Shown here one piece after another: positions 50,134-58,489 of a DNA stretch of 64,000 nt. This DNA comes from Micromonospora arida (GTDB lineage: Bacteria > Actinomycetota > Actinomycetes > Mycobacteriales > Micromonosporaceae), in the NCBI RefSeq assembly GCF_003857035.1, contig NZ_QGSY01000175.1:1-64000 (forward strand). The letters run 5' to 3'. The position numbers and the translations under genes are program-made. The notes under the pieces are model-generated. The model worked only from the letters and a program-made list of their open reading frames with translations. It made no database searches and was not told the DNA's origin. Position 1 is the first letter of the stretch, and the number at the start of each line of letters is the position of its first letter.

Positions 50134-50667
50134 ATGCTGAAGCGAGCGGTGTGGCAGGGACTGGTGGCGGGCATGGCCGGGGCGGTGGTGATGACGGCCG
50201 CTGAGAAGATCGAACAGCGGGTGACCGGTCGGCCCGACTCCTACGTGCCCGCCCAGGTTCTGGCCAGGCTTACCGGCCTGCCGGAAACCTCCGGGCAGCA
50301 GCCCCGGTGGCAGAATTTGGCGATGCACTACGGCCAGGGCGCACTGGTCGGCGTGCTGCGCAGCGTCATGGCGCAGGCCGGGCTGCGCGGCCCCTGGGCC
50401 TCAACGATGTTCACGGCGGTGCGTTTGACCAACGACCAGATCCTGGAGAACGCCACCGGCGTGGGGGCGCCTCCGCTGACCTGGCCCCGCCCCGAGCTCG
50501 CCATCGACGTGTTGCACAAGTCCATCTACGCGTTCGCCACCGGAGCGGTGGCCGACGTGCTCGCCGCCCGCGACGGAGCGGGACCCGGGCAGCGGCACGC
50601 GGCGCTCCGTCCCGGTCGCCACGCTGACGTCGGTCCGCTGCCCCGGGCAGCAGCACGTCGGGCATAG
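50134..50667 (+). CDS. Small membrane-associated hypothetical protein
   Basis: A 177-residue protein beginning MLKRAVWQGLVAGMAGAVVMTAAEKIEQRVTGRPDSYVPA, with weakly hydrophobic glycine-zipper-like helices (WQGLVAGMAGAVVM, MHYGQGALVGVLRSVM, AIDVLHKSIYAFATGAVADVL). The pattern recalls DUF1440/YagU-like membrane proteins, but the family is not certain. The last 35 residues are Arg/Gly-rich and look less conserved. No operon partner. Confidence 0.65.
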   Translation: MLKRAVWQGLVAGMAGAVVMTAAEKIEQRVTGRPDSYVPAQVLARLTGLPETSGQQPRWQNLAMHYGQGALVGVLRSVMAQAGLRGPWASTMFTAVRLTNDQILENATGVGAPPLTWPRPELAIDVLHKSIYAFATGAVADVLAARDGAGPGQRHAALRPGRHADVGPLPRAAARRA

Positions 50668-50730
50668 CCGCGGAGGTGCGCCCACGGCCAGGAAGCTGCG
50701 TGCGGGGCCGGGGAGTGTTTAGCTGCACGG

Positions 50731-51615
50731 ATGAGTACACCCGTTCCCCTCGGTATCTGGCCAACGCCGTTGGAGGCCGCGCCCCGGCTCGCCGCCCGGC
50801 TGGGGTTGGCCGAGCTCTGGTTCAAGCGTGACGATCTCACCGGCCTCGGCGGGGGCGGCAACAAGATCCGCAAGCTCGAGTACACCTGCGCGCAGGCGAT
50901 AGCCGACGGCGCCACCACTGTCATCACCTCGGGGGCTCCGCAGAGCAACCACGCCCGGCTCACCGCGGCCGCGACCGCGCGGCTCGGCCTCTCCTGTGTG
51001 CTGGTGCTCGCCGGCCCGCCCCCGGAGAGTCGGCGAGGCAACCTGCTGCTCGACGGGCTCGCCGGCGCTGAGATCGTCTGGAGCGGAGAGCGTCCGCTCG
51101 CCGAGGTGGTGGCGGCCGAGGCGGAGCGACGATCGGCGTACGTCATCCCGTTCGGCGGCACCGCTCCCGCGTCGATCCAGGGTTATGTGGACTGCGGTCG
51201 GGAGCTGCGGGCCCAGTTGCCCGACGCCGACGGGGTCGAGGTCGTCGCGGCGCTCGGTTCTGGCGGGACGATGGCCGGCCTGGTGCGGGAGTTGGGCGTG
51301 CAGCGGGTGATCGGCGTGGATGTCGGTGCCGTGCCGGACCCCCGGGCGACCGTCGCCGGGCTGCTCGTCGGCGAGGTCGAGCCGGACGCCCTGCGGATCG
51401 ACGGCACCCAGGTGGGTGCGGGGTACCGCACGCTGACCGACGCCGTCCGGGCGGCGCTGGAGGTGACCGCGCGTACGGAAGGGATCTTCCTCGACCCGAC
51501 GTACACCGGTCGGGCGATGGCGGCATTGCTGGCCGGCAGCTTCCCGCACGGCGACCGGGTCGTTTTCCTGCACAGCGGGGGGCTGCCGGGGCTCTTCGGT
51601 CACCCTGAGCTGTAG
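50731..51615 (+). CDS. dcyD: D-cysteine desulfhydrase/ACC deaminase-like PLP enzyme
   Basis: A 294-residue fold-type II PLP enzyme. WFKRDDLTGLGGGGNKIRKLEY has the Schiff-base Lys, TSGAPQSNHARLTAAAT binds substrate, ALGSGGTMAGLV holds the PLP phosphate, and HSGGLPGLFGH ends the protein as in D-cysteine desulfhydrases (ACC deaminase is the close relative). It would release pyruvate, sulfide and ammonia from D-cysteine. The start at 50731 gives a family-length protein. The symbol is by family and not proven. Confidence 0.85.
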   Translation: MSTPVPLGIWPTPLEAAPRLAARLGLAELWFKRDDLTGLGGGGNKIRKLEYTCAQAIADGATTVITSGAPQSNHARLTAAATARLGLSCVLVLAGPPPESRRGNLLLDGLAGAEIVWSGERPLAEVVAAEAERRSAYVIPFGGTAPASIQGYVDCGRELRAQLPDADGVEVVAALGSGGTMAGLVRELGVQRVIGVDVGAVPDPRATVAGLLVGEVEPDALRIDGTQVGAGYRTLTDAVRAALEVTARTEGIFLDPTYTGRAMAALLAGSFPHGDRVVFLHSGGLPGLFGHPEL

Positions 51616-51637
51616 GGGCACCGGCCGGGCACGCGCG

Positions 51638-51675
51638 GCGGTGCCCTCCGGCGGAGTCGCGTCGGAGGGCACCGC
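51638..51675 (+). terminator. Terminator after the D-cysteine desulfhydrase gene
   Basis: Arms GCGGTGCCCTCCG and CGGAGGGCACCGC are perfectly complementary over 13 bp with a 12-base loop, 23 bp after the stop codon. Confidence 0.78.
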
Positions 51676-51692
51676 GCCGAGCTGTCGGCGGA

Positions 51693-51746
51693 TCAGACGC
51701 TGGCGAAGTGCTCGCGGTGATCGCGAACGAACTCGGCGAAGGTCCG
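51693..51746 (-). pseudogene. C-terminal tail of an NmrA/SDR-type reductase
   Basis: On the minus strand the last 17 codons, RTFAEFVRDHREHFASV and stop (51693-51695), match the usual end of NmrA-like NAD(P)-binding proteins (xTFAEFVRDHxxxF). Nothing upstream in this frame resembles the rest of such an enzyme, because from about 51746 on the DNA codes on the other strand for a MarR tail. Confidence 0.5.
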
Positions 51747-51948
51747 CGACCCGGCCGACCGCCGGGCAAAGTTGATCGTGCCGACGGATCGGGGTCTCAG
51801 CATCATGGCGGCCTCCGACGGCTTCGTGCACCTGATCGAGCAGAAGCTCGCCGACACGCTCGGCCCCGACCGGTACCGCGACTTCAGGGACGCGCTGGCC
51901 CGTGTCGTGGCGAGCCTCCCGGCTACCGGCGACGACACCGAGGGCTGA
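51739..51948 (+). pseudogene. C-terminal half of a MarR-family regulator
   Basis: The plus-strand frame KVRDPADRRAKLIVPTDRGL, then SIMAASDGFVHLIEQKLADT and a final helix to the stop at 51946-51948, is the wing and C-terminal helix of a MarR-type regulator. The recognition helix and N-terminus are absent. Together with the SDR tail it looks like a divergent gene pair whose 5' halves and shared promoter were deleted. Confidence 0.7.
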
Positions 51949-52046
51949 GCTGGCATGTGCCGGCGCCAACCGGGTACGCCGCCGTGGCCCCGAGGGCCGG
52001 CGGAACGCCCAGGCTGACCGCTCTCACGCTGCCGAGGAGCACCGAC

Positions 52047-53237
52047 ATGCCTATCGCCGGGCGGGCCCGACTCACACCGACGGTCTCCCTGGTGCTGCTG
52101 GCGTCGATCCTGGTGTCGTTCCTGGCCGCGTCGGCGGCCCCGACTCCGCTCTACGGCGTGTACCAGGAACGCTGGCACTTCTCGCCGGTCACCACCACCG
52201 TGGTGTTCGCCGTCTACGCCCTCGCGGTGCTGGCGTCGCTGCTCACGTTCGGCAAGTTGTCCGACCACGTCGGTCGGCGGCCGGTGCTGGCCGTCGCGAT
52301 CGCGGTGCAGATGCTCGCGTTGGTCGTCTTCATCTTCGCCAACGGTGTTGCGGCCCTGCTGGTCGCCCGCCTCGTGCAGGGGGTGGCAGCAGGCGCCGCC
52401 ACCGGCGCGGTGGGCGCCGCCATGCTGGACATCGACCGGGCCCGGGGCACGCTCGCGAACTCGATCGCCCCCGGCATCGGAACCGGAAGCGGCGCCCTGC
52501 TCTCGGCGCTGCTCATCCAGTTCCTGCCCGCGCCGACGCGACTGGTGTACCTCGTGCTGCTCGTGATTCTGCTGATCCAGGCCGTCGGGGTCGCGCTGAT
52601 GCCGGAGACGGTCACCCCGATGGCCGGGGCCCGAGGCAGCCTGCGGCCGGACATCACGCTGCCCCGCTCGGTGCGCCAACCGGTTCTGGTGGTCGTCCCG
52701 GTGCTCTTCGCGGTCTGGGCGCTGGCCGGGTTCTTCGGCGCGCTCGGCCCGGCGCTGATCCGCAGCCTCATGAACACGTCGATCGTGATCGGCGGTCTGG
52801 TCCTCTTCGTCTTCGCCGTCTTCGGGTCGATCGCCGTGCTGGTACAGCGCAACACCGCCGCGCGGACCGTGATCCTGACCGGAATCGTCGCGCTCATCCT
52901 GGGAATGATCGTCACGTTGGTGGCGGTCATGGCGCAGTCCATCCCGGTCTTCTTCGCCGGCCTCGCGCTCGGGGGCGTCGGCTTCGGCAGCGGCTTCCAG
53001 GGCAGCCTCAAGACAGTCATGCCGCTGGTCGAGGCGCACCAACGCTCCAGCGTGCTGTCCGTGCTCTACGTCGTCTGCTACGTCGGCTTCGGTCTCCCCA
53101 CCGTGATCGCCGGCTTCCTCGTGGTCTACGCCGGCGGCCTGCCGAGGACCGCCGACGAGTACTCCGTCGCCGTCATCCTCCTCGCCCTGGTCGCCCTGTT
53201 GGGGGTGCGCAGGGCAACCCGGATGGCGTCGGGCTGA
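52047..53237 (+). CDS. MFS transporter
   Basis: A 396-residue MFS protein with about twelve membrane segments, starting PTVSLVLLASILVSFLAASAAPTPLYGVYQERW. The loop motif FGKLSDHVGRRPVLAVAI between helices 2 and 3 is the classic MFS motif A. GAGGAGCACC lies before ATG 52047. The remnant MarR tail just upstream suggests that a MarR-regulated drug-export unit once existed here. The substrate is unknown. Confidence 0.87.
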   Translation: MPIAGRARLTPTVSLVLLASILVSFLAASAAPTPLYGVYQERWHFSPVTTTVVFAVYALAVLASLLTFGKLSDHVGRRPVLAVAIAVQMLALVVFIFANGVAALLVARLVQGVAAGAATGAVGAAMLDIDRARGTLANSIAPGIGTGSGALLSALLIQFLPAPTRLVYLVLLVILLIQAVGVALMPETVTPMAGARGSLRPDITLPRSVRQPVLVVVPVLFAVWALAGFFGALGPALIRSLMNTSIVIGGLVLFVFAVFGSIAVLVQRNTAARTVILTGIVALILGMIVTLVAVMAQSIPVFFAGLALGGVGFGSGFQGSLKTVMPLVEAHQRSSVLSVLYVVCYVGFGLPTVIAGFLVVYAGGLPRTADEYSVAVILLALVALLGVRRATRMASG

Positions 53238-53302
53238 TGCCGGGAAGCCGGCGCCGAGCAGGGACTCAAGCAGTAGCGTGGTGATCAGGAAGGGGGGCGG
53301 CG

Positions 53303-53932
53303 ATGAGCCCGAAGGTGGCCCAGGGCGACGCGAGTTCGACGTCGCGGATCGAGAGCCTGGACGTCAAGCTTGAGGTGATCGTCATCCCGGTGTCGGACGT
53401 CGACCGGGCGAAGGCGTTCTACGAACGGCTCGGGTGGCGGCTCGACCAGACCCCTCCCGGCATCGTCCAGTTGACGCCGCACGGCTCCGCGTGTTCCGTA
53501 CAGTTCGGCCCCGGGCTGACGTCGGCGGCACCTGGCTCGGCCATGGCGTACCTGATCGTCTCCGACATCGAGGCAGCCCACGACACCCTCGCCGCCGCCG
53601 GTGTCGAAGTCGGCGACGTCTTCCACGTCAGCCCGGACGGCCCGGTCGACGGGCCGGACCCGCAGCGGCGCAGCTACTTCTCGCGCGCCACGCTGCGCGA
53701 CCCGGACGGCAACACCTGGCTGATGCAGGAGATCACCACCAGGCTTCCCGGACGCATCGAGGGCGGCCTCACGTCGTTCGGCTCCACGAGCGACCTGGCG
53801 AGCGCGCTTCGACGCGCGGCCGCCGCGCACGGCGAGCACGAGAAACGTACGGGCGAGCATGACGACAACTGGCCCGACTGGTACGCGGCGTACATGGTCA
53901 GCGAGCAGTCGGGGGCCAAGCCGCCCGAGTGA
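53303..53932 (+). CDS. VOC-superfamily (glyoxalase/bleomycin-resistance-like) protein
   Basis: The 209-residue protein has one VOC module in two beta-alpha-beta halves (KLEVIVIPVSDVDRAKAFYERLGWRLD; AYLIVSDIEAAHDTLAAAGVEVGDVFH, ending RDPDGNTWLMQEIT with the typical metal-side Glu). It also has a C-terminal extension with the WPDWYAAYMVSEQSG segment often found in this subgroup. It could be a metal-dependent isomerase, dioxygenase or ligand-binding protein; no substrate is evident. A strong hairpin terminator follows, separating it from the lanthipeptide cluster. Confidence 0.85.
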   Translation: MSPKVAQGDASSTSRIESLDVKLEVIVIPVSDVDRAKAFYERLGWRLDQTPPGIVQLTPHGSACSVQFGPGLTSAAPGSAMAYLIVSDIEAAHDTLAAAGVEVGDVFHVSPDGPVDGPDPQRRSYFSRATLRDPDGNTWLMQEITTRLPGRIEGGLTSFGSTSDLASALRRAAAAHGEHEKRTGEHDDNWPDWYAAYMVSEQSGAKPPE

Positions 53933-53967
53933 GCTACGCCCACGCGTAAGACCTGCTGATCGACGTG

Positions 53968-54000
53968 CTGTCGGTGAGTCACCTGATGACTCACCGGCAG
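53968..54000 (+). terminator. Hairpin terminator between VOC gene and lanthipeptide cluster
   Basis: The 33-bp element has 14-bp arms with a single mismatch (core CGGTGAGTCA / TGACTCACCG perfect) and a 5-base loop, 36 bp after the VOC stop codon. It marks the left edge of the lanthipeptide unit. Confidence 0.7.
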
Positions 54001-54047
54001 CACCGTTTCCGTTTCGGAGTGCGCGTCGCTACCCCCTGCGCGCTGTT

Positions 54048-54091
54048 CGTACGGGCGATGTACGCGAGTTGTACGCCGACCGTCCTACCAT
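54048..54091 (+). promoter_or_regulatory. SARP-type promoter: heptamer repeats plus -10
   Basis: TGTACGC occurs at 54059-54065 and 54070-54076, 11 bp apart. A related CGTACGG lies a further 11 bp upstream (54048-54054). The last repeat ends 9 bp before TACCAT (54086-54091), a good -10. Direct heptamers at 11-bp spacing about 8 bp upstream of the -10 are the known hallmark of SARP-activated promoters. The first gene downstream encodes a SARP. Confidence 0.65.
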
Positions 54092-54211
54092 CCCCTGGAC
54101 ACGATGATCTTCGATCCGTGCGGCACCGCCGGATTCAGCGCCGACCCAGGTGCGTGCCGTGCCTCGTCGCCTGTGTGCGGTCCCCCGGCCGCCGGTAGGG
54201 AGGAGACCTCG

Positions 54212-54247
54212 ATGACGAGTCCTGGTGCGGGCGGTGCGATGCCGTGA
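54212..54247 (+). CDS. 11-residue leader ORF overlapping the SARP start
   Basis: ATG 54212 follows the strongest ribosome site nearby (GGGAGGAG) and opens an ORF for MTSPGAGGAMP that stops at TGA 54245-54247. That stop overlaps the GTG start of the SARP as GTGA, while the SARP itself lacks a good ribosome site. The arrangement suggests that SARP translation depends on reading the leader (translational coupling). Confidence 0.5.
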   Translation: MTSPGAGGAMP

Positions 54248-55068
54248 CGCGGGTACGGTTTCTCGCCCTCGGCCCGCTGCACGCCGAGGTCGGCAGAGAG
54301 TGGCTCGACCTCGGGCCCGTCCGGCAACAGGCGGTCTTCGCGATCCTGCTGTTCAACGCGAACCGCGTGGTCACACCGGCGTCGATCCTGCAGGGAGTCT
54401 GGGGCGGCCAGGCCCCGCCGACCGGCACGAAGCTGATCCCGCCGTACATCTATCGGCTGCGACGCACGCTCGAGGCGGCGTGCGTCGGCCACGACGGTCC
54501 CGCGATCGACAGTTCCCGGATCGGCTACCGGCTGCGTCTCGGTTCGGCCCGTACCGACGTCGCGGACTTCGACGAGGCGGTTGAGCGGGCGGCTGCCGCC
54601 GAGACGGCCGGCGACCTCGCCGGGGCCGCGGCGCTACTGGCCGAGGCCGAACAGAGCTGGGCGGGCGAGCCGTTGGCGGGCCTGACCGGTCCGTACGCGG
54701 AGAGCCGTCGGCAACACCTGCTCGAACGCCGCATCGTCTGCCTGGAACACCGGCTGGAACTGCACCTGCGGCTGGGCGACTGCCACCGGGCGATCCCCGC
54801 GCTGATCGCCCTGCAGGCGGAGTATCCCCTGCGGGAACGGCTGGCGATCATGCTGATGACCGCCCTGTACCAGACCGGCAGGCAGAGCGAGGCGATGGAC
54901 GTGTTCGGCGCCTTCCGTACCCGTCTGGCGACCGAGTTGGGCGTCGAGCCGACCCCGGCGCTGCTCGCGGCGTACACCTCGATGTTGCGCGGCGACCTGG
55001 GCCCGCCCTGGGTGTCGGGCCGTTTTCCCGAAGGACCCGCCCGGGCACGGGCGGCCACCACCACGTGA
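54244..55068 (+). CDS. SARP-family pathway activator of the lanthipeptide cluster
   Basis: A 274-residue SARP: OmpR-type winged helix (RFLALGPLHAEVGREWLDLGPVRQQAVFAILLFNANRVVT, IYRLRRTLEAA, SSRIGYRLRL) followed by the bacterial transcriptional activator domain (ADFDEAVERAAAAETAGDLAGAAALLAEAEQSWAGEPLAG to LGVEPTPALLAAYTSML). There is no ATPase domain, as in small pathway-specific SARPs. GTG 54244 overlaps the leader ORF stop. LanM1 follows 33 bp later. It is expected to switch on its own operon. Confidence 0.9.
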   Translation: MTRVRFLALGPLHAEVGREWLDLGPVRQQAVFAILLFNANRVVTPASILQGVWGGQAPPTGTKLIPPYIYRLRRTLEAACVGHDGPAIDSSRIGYRLRLGSARTDVADFDEAVERAAAAETAGDLAGAAALLAEAEQSWAGEPLAGLTGPYAESRRQHLLERRIVCLEHRLELHLRLGDCHRAIPALIALQAEYPLRERLAIMLMTALYQTGRQSEAMDVFGAFRTRLATELGVEPTPALLAAYTSMLRGDLGPPWVSGRFPEGPARARAATTT

Positions 55069-55101
55069 TGCGCGGCGATGCCGCGCGGTGAGGCGGAACA
55101 G

Positions 55102-58100
55102 ATGGACGACGGCCTTGCCCCGGTGCAGCCGGGGGACGCCGGATGGTTTCTGGGTCACTCCCTGCGGGAGCGGCTGACCGGCGCGGTGCCGACCGGCCCC
55201 GTCGACGAGGATCTCGGCCGGATCCGGCTGAAGATGTGGCTGGACGAGCCGGTCCACGTGAGGCGGCCCGACCTGATCGCGCAGCGGCTGGCCCAGCACG
55301 GGCTCGACGAGGCCGGTCTGATCCGGGTCCTGGGCGAGCAGCCCGAGACCGTTCGGGCCCGGTTCGACACGGCACCGGATTACGCCCGTCGGCTGGTCGA
55401 GGCCGCGCGGCGGCAACCGGCCGCCACTGCGGCGCCCGGCCACGGCGCGGCCGGACACGATGACAGTGCGGGCTTCGCGGTGCTCGTCGGGCCACTGATC
55501 GCCGCCGCACTCGAACGGTTGGGCGCGCGGGTGGCGGCGCTGGTCGACGGCCACCCCCACCTCTCCGCCGAGGCGCTGACCACGCGGTTGGGCCCGGGGC
55601 CGGTCGACACCGTCAACATGCTGGTGGCCCGGACGATGGCGCTGGAACTCAACGTGCTGCGGATCCGGGGCGAGCTGTCCGGGAGCAGCCCGCACGAGCG
55701 CTTCCACGACTTCCTCCACCGGTTGGCGCAGCCGCAGCACGCGTTGCGCCTGCTGCGCGAATATCCGGTGCTGGCCCGGGATCTCGTGCGGGTCGTCGAC
55801 AACTGGGAGGCCAGCCGGCTGGAGTTCGCCGAGCGCGTAGTCGCCGACCACGCGGAGCTGTCCGACCGGTGCGGCGGGCCGGACTCGCTCGGCGACCTGG
55901 CCGAGGTGAGCTTCGGGGCGGGGGACAACCACCGGGGCGGTCGCTCGGTGGCGGTCGTCCGCTTCGCGACCGGCGCGCGGGTGATGTACAAGCCCCGGCG
56001 CCTCCAGGTCGACGGTCACTTCCAACACCTGCTGGCCTGGCTCAACGAGCGCGGCGCGCACCCCGCGCTGCGGACCTTCTGGGTCGTCGACCGCGAGGTG
56101 TACGGGTGGACCGAGTTCGTCGGGAGTGGACCCTGCGCCGACCGCGACGCCCTCGGCCGGTTCCATCAGCGGCAGGGCGCCCTCCTGGCCCTGTTGCAGG
56201 CCCTCGGTGCGACGGATTTCCATCAGGAAAATGTGATCGCCTCCGGTGAGCACCCGATGCTCATCGATCTGGAGGCGATGCTGCACAACTGGCAGTGGGA
56301 GCGGCCGATCGGCGACCAGGCGGGCTACCTGCAGAGCGCCGGGGTCGGGTTGATGAGCAGGTCCGTCGTCACGGTGGGGCTGCTGCCGGCACCCGTGATC
56401 TGGACCGAGGGCAACCAGGTCAACCAGTTCGACATGAGCGGGATGTCCGGGGCCGGTGGGCAGTTGACCGCCCGGCCGGTCACGGTCTGGGACGGGTTCG
56501 GCACCGACGAGATGCGCCTGGATCGGCGGCGGGTCCCGTTGCCCGGTTCGGGGAACCTGCCCACCCTGGGCGAGCAGCGTCTGGACGTGACGGAGTTCGC
56601 GCCCGAGATCGGCGACGGATACCGCACGCTCTACCGGATCCTGCTGCGACACCGGGACGAGTTGCTGGGGCCGTCCGGCCCGTTGGCCGCGTTCGCGCAC
56701 GACGAGGTGCGGGTGGTCCTGCGCGCCACCGAGTCGTACGTCCGGCTGCTCGCCGAGGCGCAGCACCCGGACCTGCTGCGTGACGCGTCGGACCGGGACC
56801 GGTACTTCGAGAACCTGTGGGCCGGGCACGAGCACCGCGAGGACCGCGACCTCCTCATCGCCGCGGAACTGGCCCAGATGTACGCCGGCGACGTGCCGAT
56901 CTTCGTGACCACACCGTCGTCGACGGACCTCACCGGTGGCGACGGCACCGTGGTGCCGGGGGCACTGCGCCAGACCGGCCTGGACGCGGTCCGCGACCGA
57001 CTGGTGGGCATGTCCGAAGACCACCTGGCCCAGCAGAGCTGGATCATCGAAGCCTCGCTCACCGCGCTGATCATGGGAGACCCGTCGCGGTGGCGTCCAC
57101 CGAGCCGCCCGGGCGCGGTGGTCCTGCCGCCGCCGGTCGTACCCGCGAAGGTCGTGCACTCGCCTGTTGCCCCCGCGACGGTCGCACCTGAGCGCTTCGT
57201 CGACGCGGCGCGCATCATCGGGGATCGGTTGCTGGCGACCGCGCTCACCGAGGACGACCGAATCTGCTGGCTGGGCCTGAGCCTGATCGCCGACAAGGTG
57301 TGGATGCTCGGCCCGAGCGCCATGGACCTCTACAACGGCATCAGCGGCATAGCCCTGTTCCTCGCCCGGCTGGCGGACGTCACCGGCGACACTGTCTACC
57401 GGCAGGCCGCCGACCGGGCCGCCACGATGATGCTCCGCGAGGCGCGGAGCTGGCTCGCCGGCCCGACCGCGACCGCGGGCGTCGGCGGCTTCGACCACCT
57501 GGGCGGGTCGGTGTACGCCCTGAGCCACCTCACCGCTGTCCTGGACCGCGCCGACCTGGCCGACACCGCCGCGGGCCTGGCCGCGTCGATGGTCACGCAC
57601 GCCACCGAAAGCCGCGAGTACGACATCATCAACGGCAGCGCCGGTGGGCTGCTGGCCCTGCTGTCGCTGCACCGGGTCACCGCGGACCCCAGCGTGCTCG
57701 ACGGCGCCCGGACGCTGGCCCGGCACACGCTCAGCGGCGCGCAGCCGGTCGGCGACGGGGTCGGCTGGTCCGGCACCCTCTACGCGGACACGCCGCTGGC
57801 CGGCTTCTCCCACGGCGCGTCCGGTATCGCGACCGCCCTGGCCCGATGGGACCGGTACACCGGGAAGCGCGAGCATCGCGACACGGTGGACGCGGCGCTG
57901 CGCTACGAACGCACGGTCTACGACGAGGCGACCGGCAACTGGCGCGACCTACGCCCGGACACGCCGGAGGGCGACTCCATGGTCGCCTGGTGCCACGGCG
58001 CGGCCGGGGTCGCGATGGCACGCGCCGAACTCCTGGGCTACGCCACCGACGACGCGCTGCTGCGCGACGACCTGCGGCGTGCGCTGACGGCGACCCTCAA

Positions 58101-58419
58101 GCCGAGCAACCTGCTGCACAACCACTCGATCTGCCACGGGGACCTCGGCAACGCCGAGGCCGCACTGGCCGCCGCCCGAGCCCTCGGGGACGACGAGGCG
58201 GTCCAGCGCGCCGCCGCGATCGGGGCGACCGCCGTCGCGGACATTGAGAACCGTGACTGGCGGTGCGGCGTGCCACGGGGGGTGGAGACACCGGGGCTGA
58301 TGAGCGGCCTGGCCGGCATCGGCTACGCGCTCCTGCGGTGGGCCGATCCGGCGGGTGTGCCGTCGGTGCTGCTGCTGGAGCCGCCGACCGACCATCGCGG
58401 TGCCATCGATCTGCCATAG
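55102..58419 (+). CDS. lanM1: Class II lanthipeptide synthetase LanM (first copy)
   Basis: The 1105-residue bifunctional enzyme has an N-terminal dehydratase of lipid-kinase-like fold (EVSFGAGDNHRGGRSVAVVRF, MYKPRRLQVD, DFHQENVIASGEHPMLIDLEAM). It phosphorylates and eliminates Ser/Thr in the precursor. The C-terminal LanC-like cyclase (about 710-1105) has zinc ligands Cys964 in AWCHG and Cys1011-His1012 in ICHGDLGN, plus GFSHGASG, and forms the thioether rings. GAGGCGGAA supports ATG 55102; ATG 55078 is possible. It probably modifies LanA1, encoded directly downstream, but pairing with LanA2 is not excluded. Confidence 0.93.
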   Translation: MDDGLAPVQPGDAGWFLGHSLRERLTGAVPTGPVDEDLGRIRLKMWLDEPVHVRRPDLIAQRLAQHGLDEAGLIRVLGEQPETVRARFDTAPDYARRLVEAARRQPAATAAPGHGAAGHDDSAGFAVLVGPLIAAALERLGARVAALVDGHPHLSAEALTTRLGPGPVDTVNMLVARTMALELNVLRIRGELSGSSPHERFHDFLHRLAQPQHALRLLREYPVLARDLVRVVDNWEASRLEFAERVVADHAELSDRCGGPDSLGDLAEVSFGAGDNHRGGRSVAVVRFATGARVMYKPRRLQVDGHFQHLLAWLNERGAHPALRTFWVVDREVYGWTEFVGSGPCADRDALGRFHQRQGALLALLQALGATDFHQENVIASGEHPMLIDLEAMLHNWQWERPIGDQAGYLQSAGVGLMSRSVVTVGLLPAPVIWTEGNQVNQFDMSGMSGAGGQLTARPVTVWDGFGTDEMRLDRRRVPLPGSGNLPTLGEQRLDVTEFAPEIGDGYRTLYRILLRHRDELLGPSGPLAAFAHDEVRVVLRATESYVRLLAEAQHPDLLRDASDRDRYFENLWAGHEHREDRDLLIAAELAQMYAGDVPIFVTTPSSTDLTGGDGTVVPGALRQTGLDAVRDRLVGMSEDHLAQQSWIIEASLTALIMGDPSRWRPPSRPGAVVLPPPVVPAKVVHSPVAPATVAPERFVDAARIIGDRLLATALTEDDRICWLGLSLIADKVWMLGPSAMDLYNGISGIALFLARLADVTGDTVYRQAADRAATMMLREARSWLAGPTATAGVGGFDHLGGSVYALSHLTAVLDRADLADTAAGLAASMVTHATESREYDIINGSAGGLLALLSLHRVTADPSVLDGARTLARHTLSGAQPVGDGVGWSGTLYADTPLAGFSHGASGIATALARWDRYTGKREHRDTVDAALRYERTVYDEATGNWRDLRPDTPEGDSMVAWCHGAAGVAMARAELLGYATDDALLRDDLRRALTATLKPSNLLHNHSICHGDLGNAEAALAAARALGDDEAVQRAAAIGATAVADIENRDWRCGVPRGVETPGLMSGLAGIGYALLRWADPAGVPSVLLLEPPTDHRGAIDLP

Positions 58420-58489
58420 CGCGGTCCTACGGTTCCGCCGTGGAGGTCCATCCACGTATCGCTTCACCACCTATAGATGGGAGTTTCAC

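Noticed and set aside
51776..53042. Long minus-strand frame leading into the SDR tail
   Set aside because: Only the last part (51693-51746) resembles an NmrA/SDR protein; the rest is antisense to the MFS transporter and low in complexity.
54634..57876. A 1080-codon open frame antisense to the SARP and LanM1 genes
   Set aside because: High GC leaves antisense frames open. It has Arg/Gly/Pro/Val-rich low-complexity translation, no domains, and covers two well-supported genes on the other strand.
58472..58477. TATAGA just before lanA1 as a -10 box
   Set aside because: It is only 12 bp from the start codon and overlaps the ribosome-site region, and no -35 is seen. lanA1 is more likely read from upstream.
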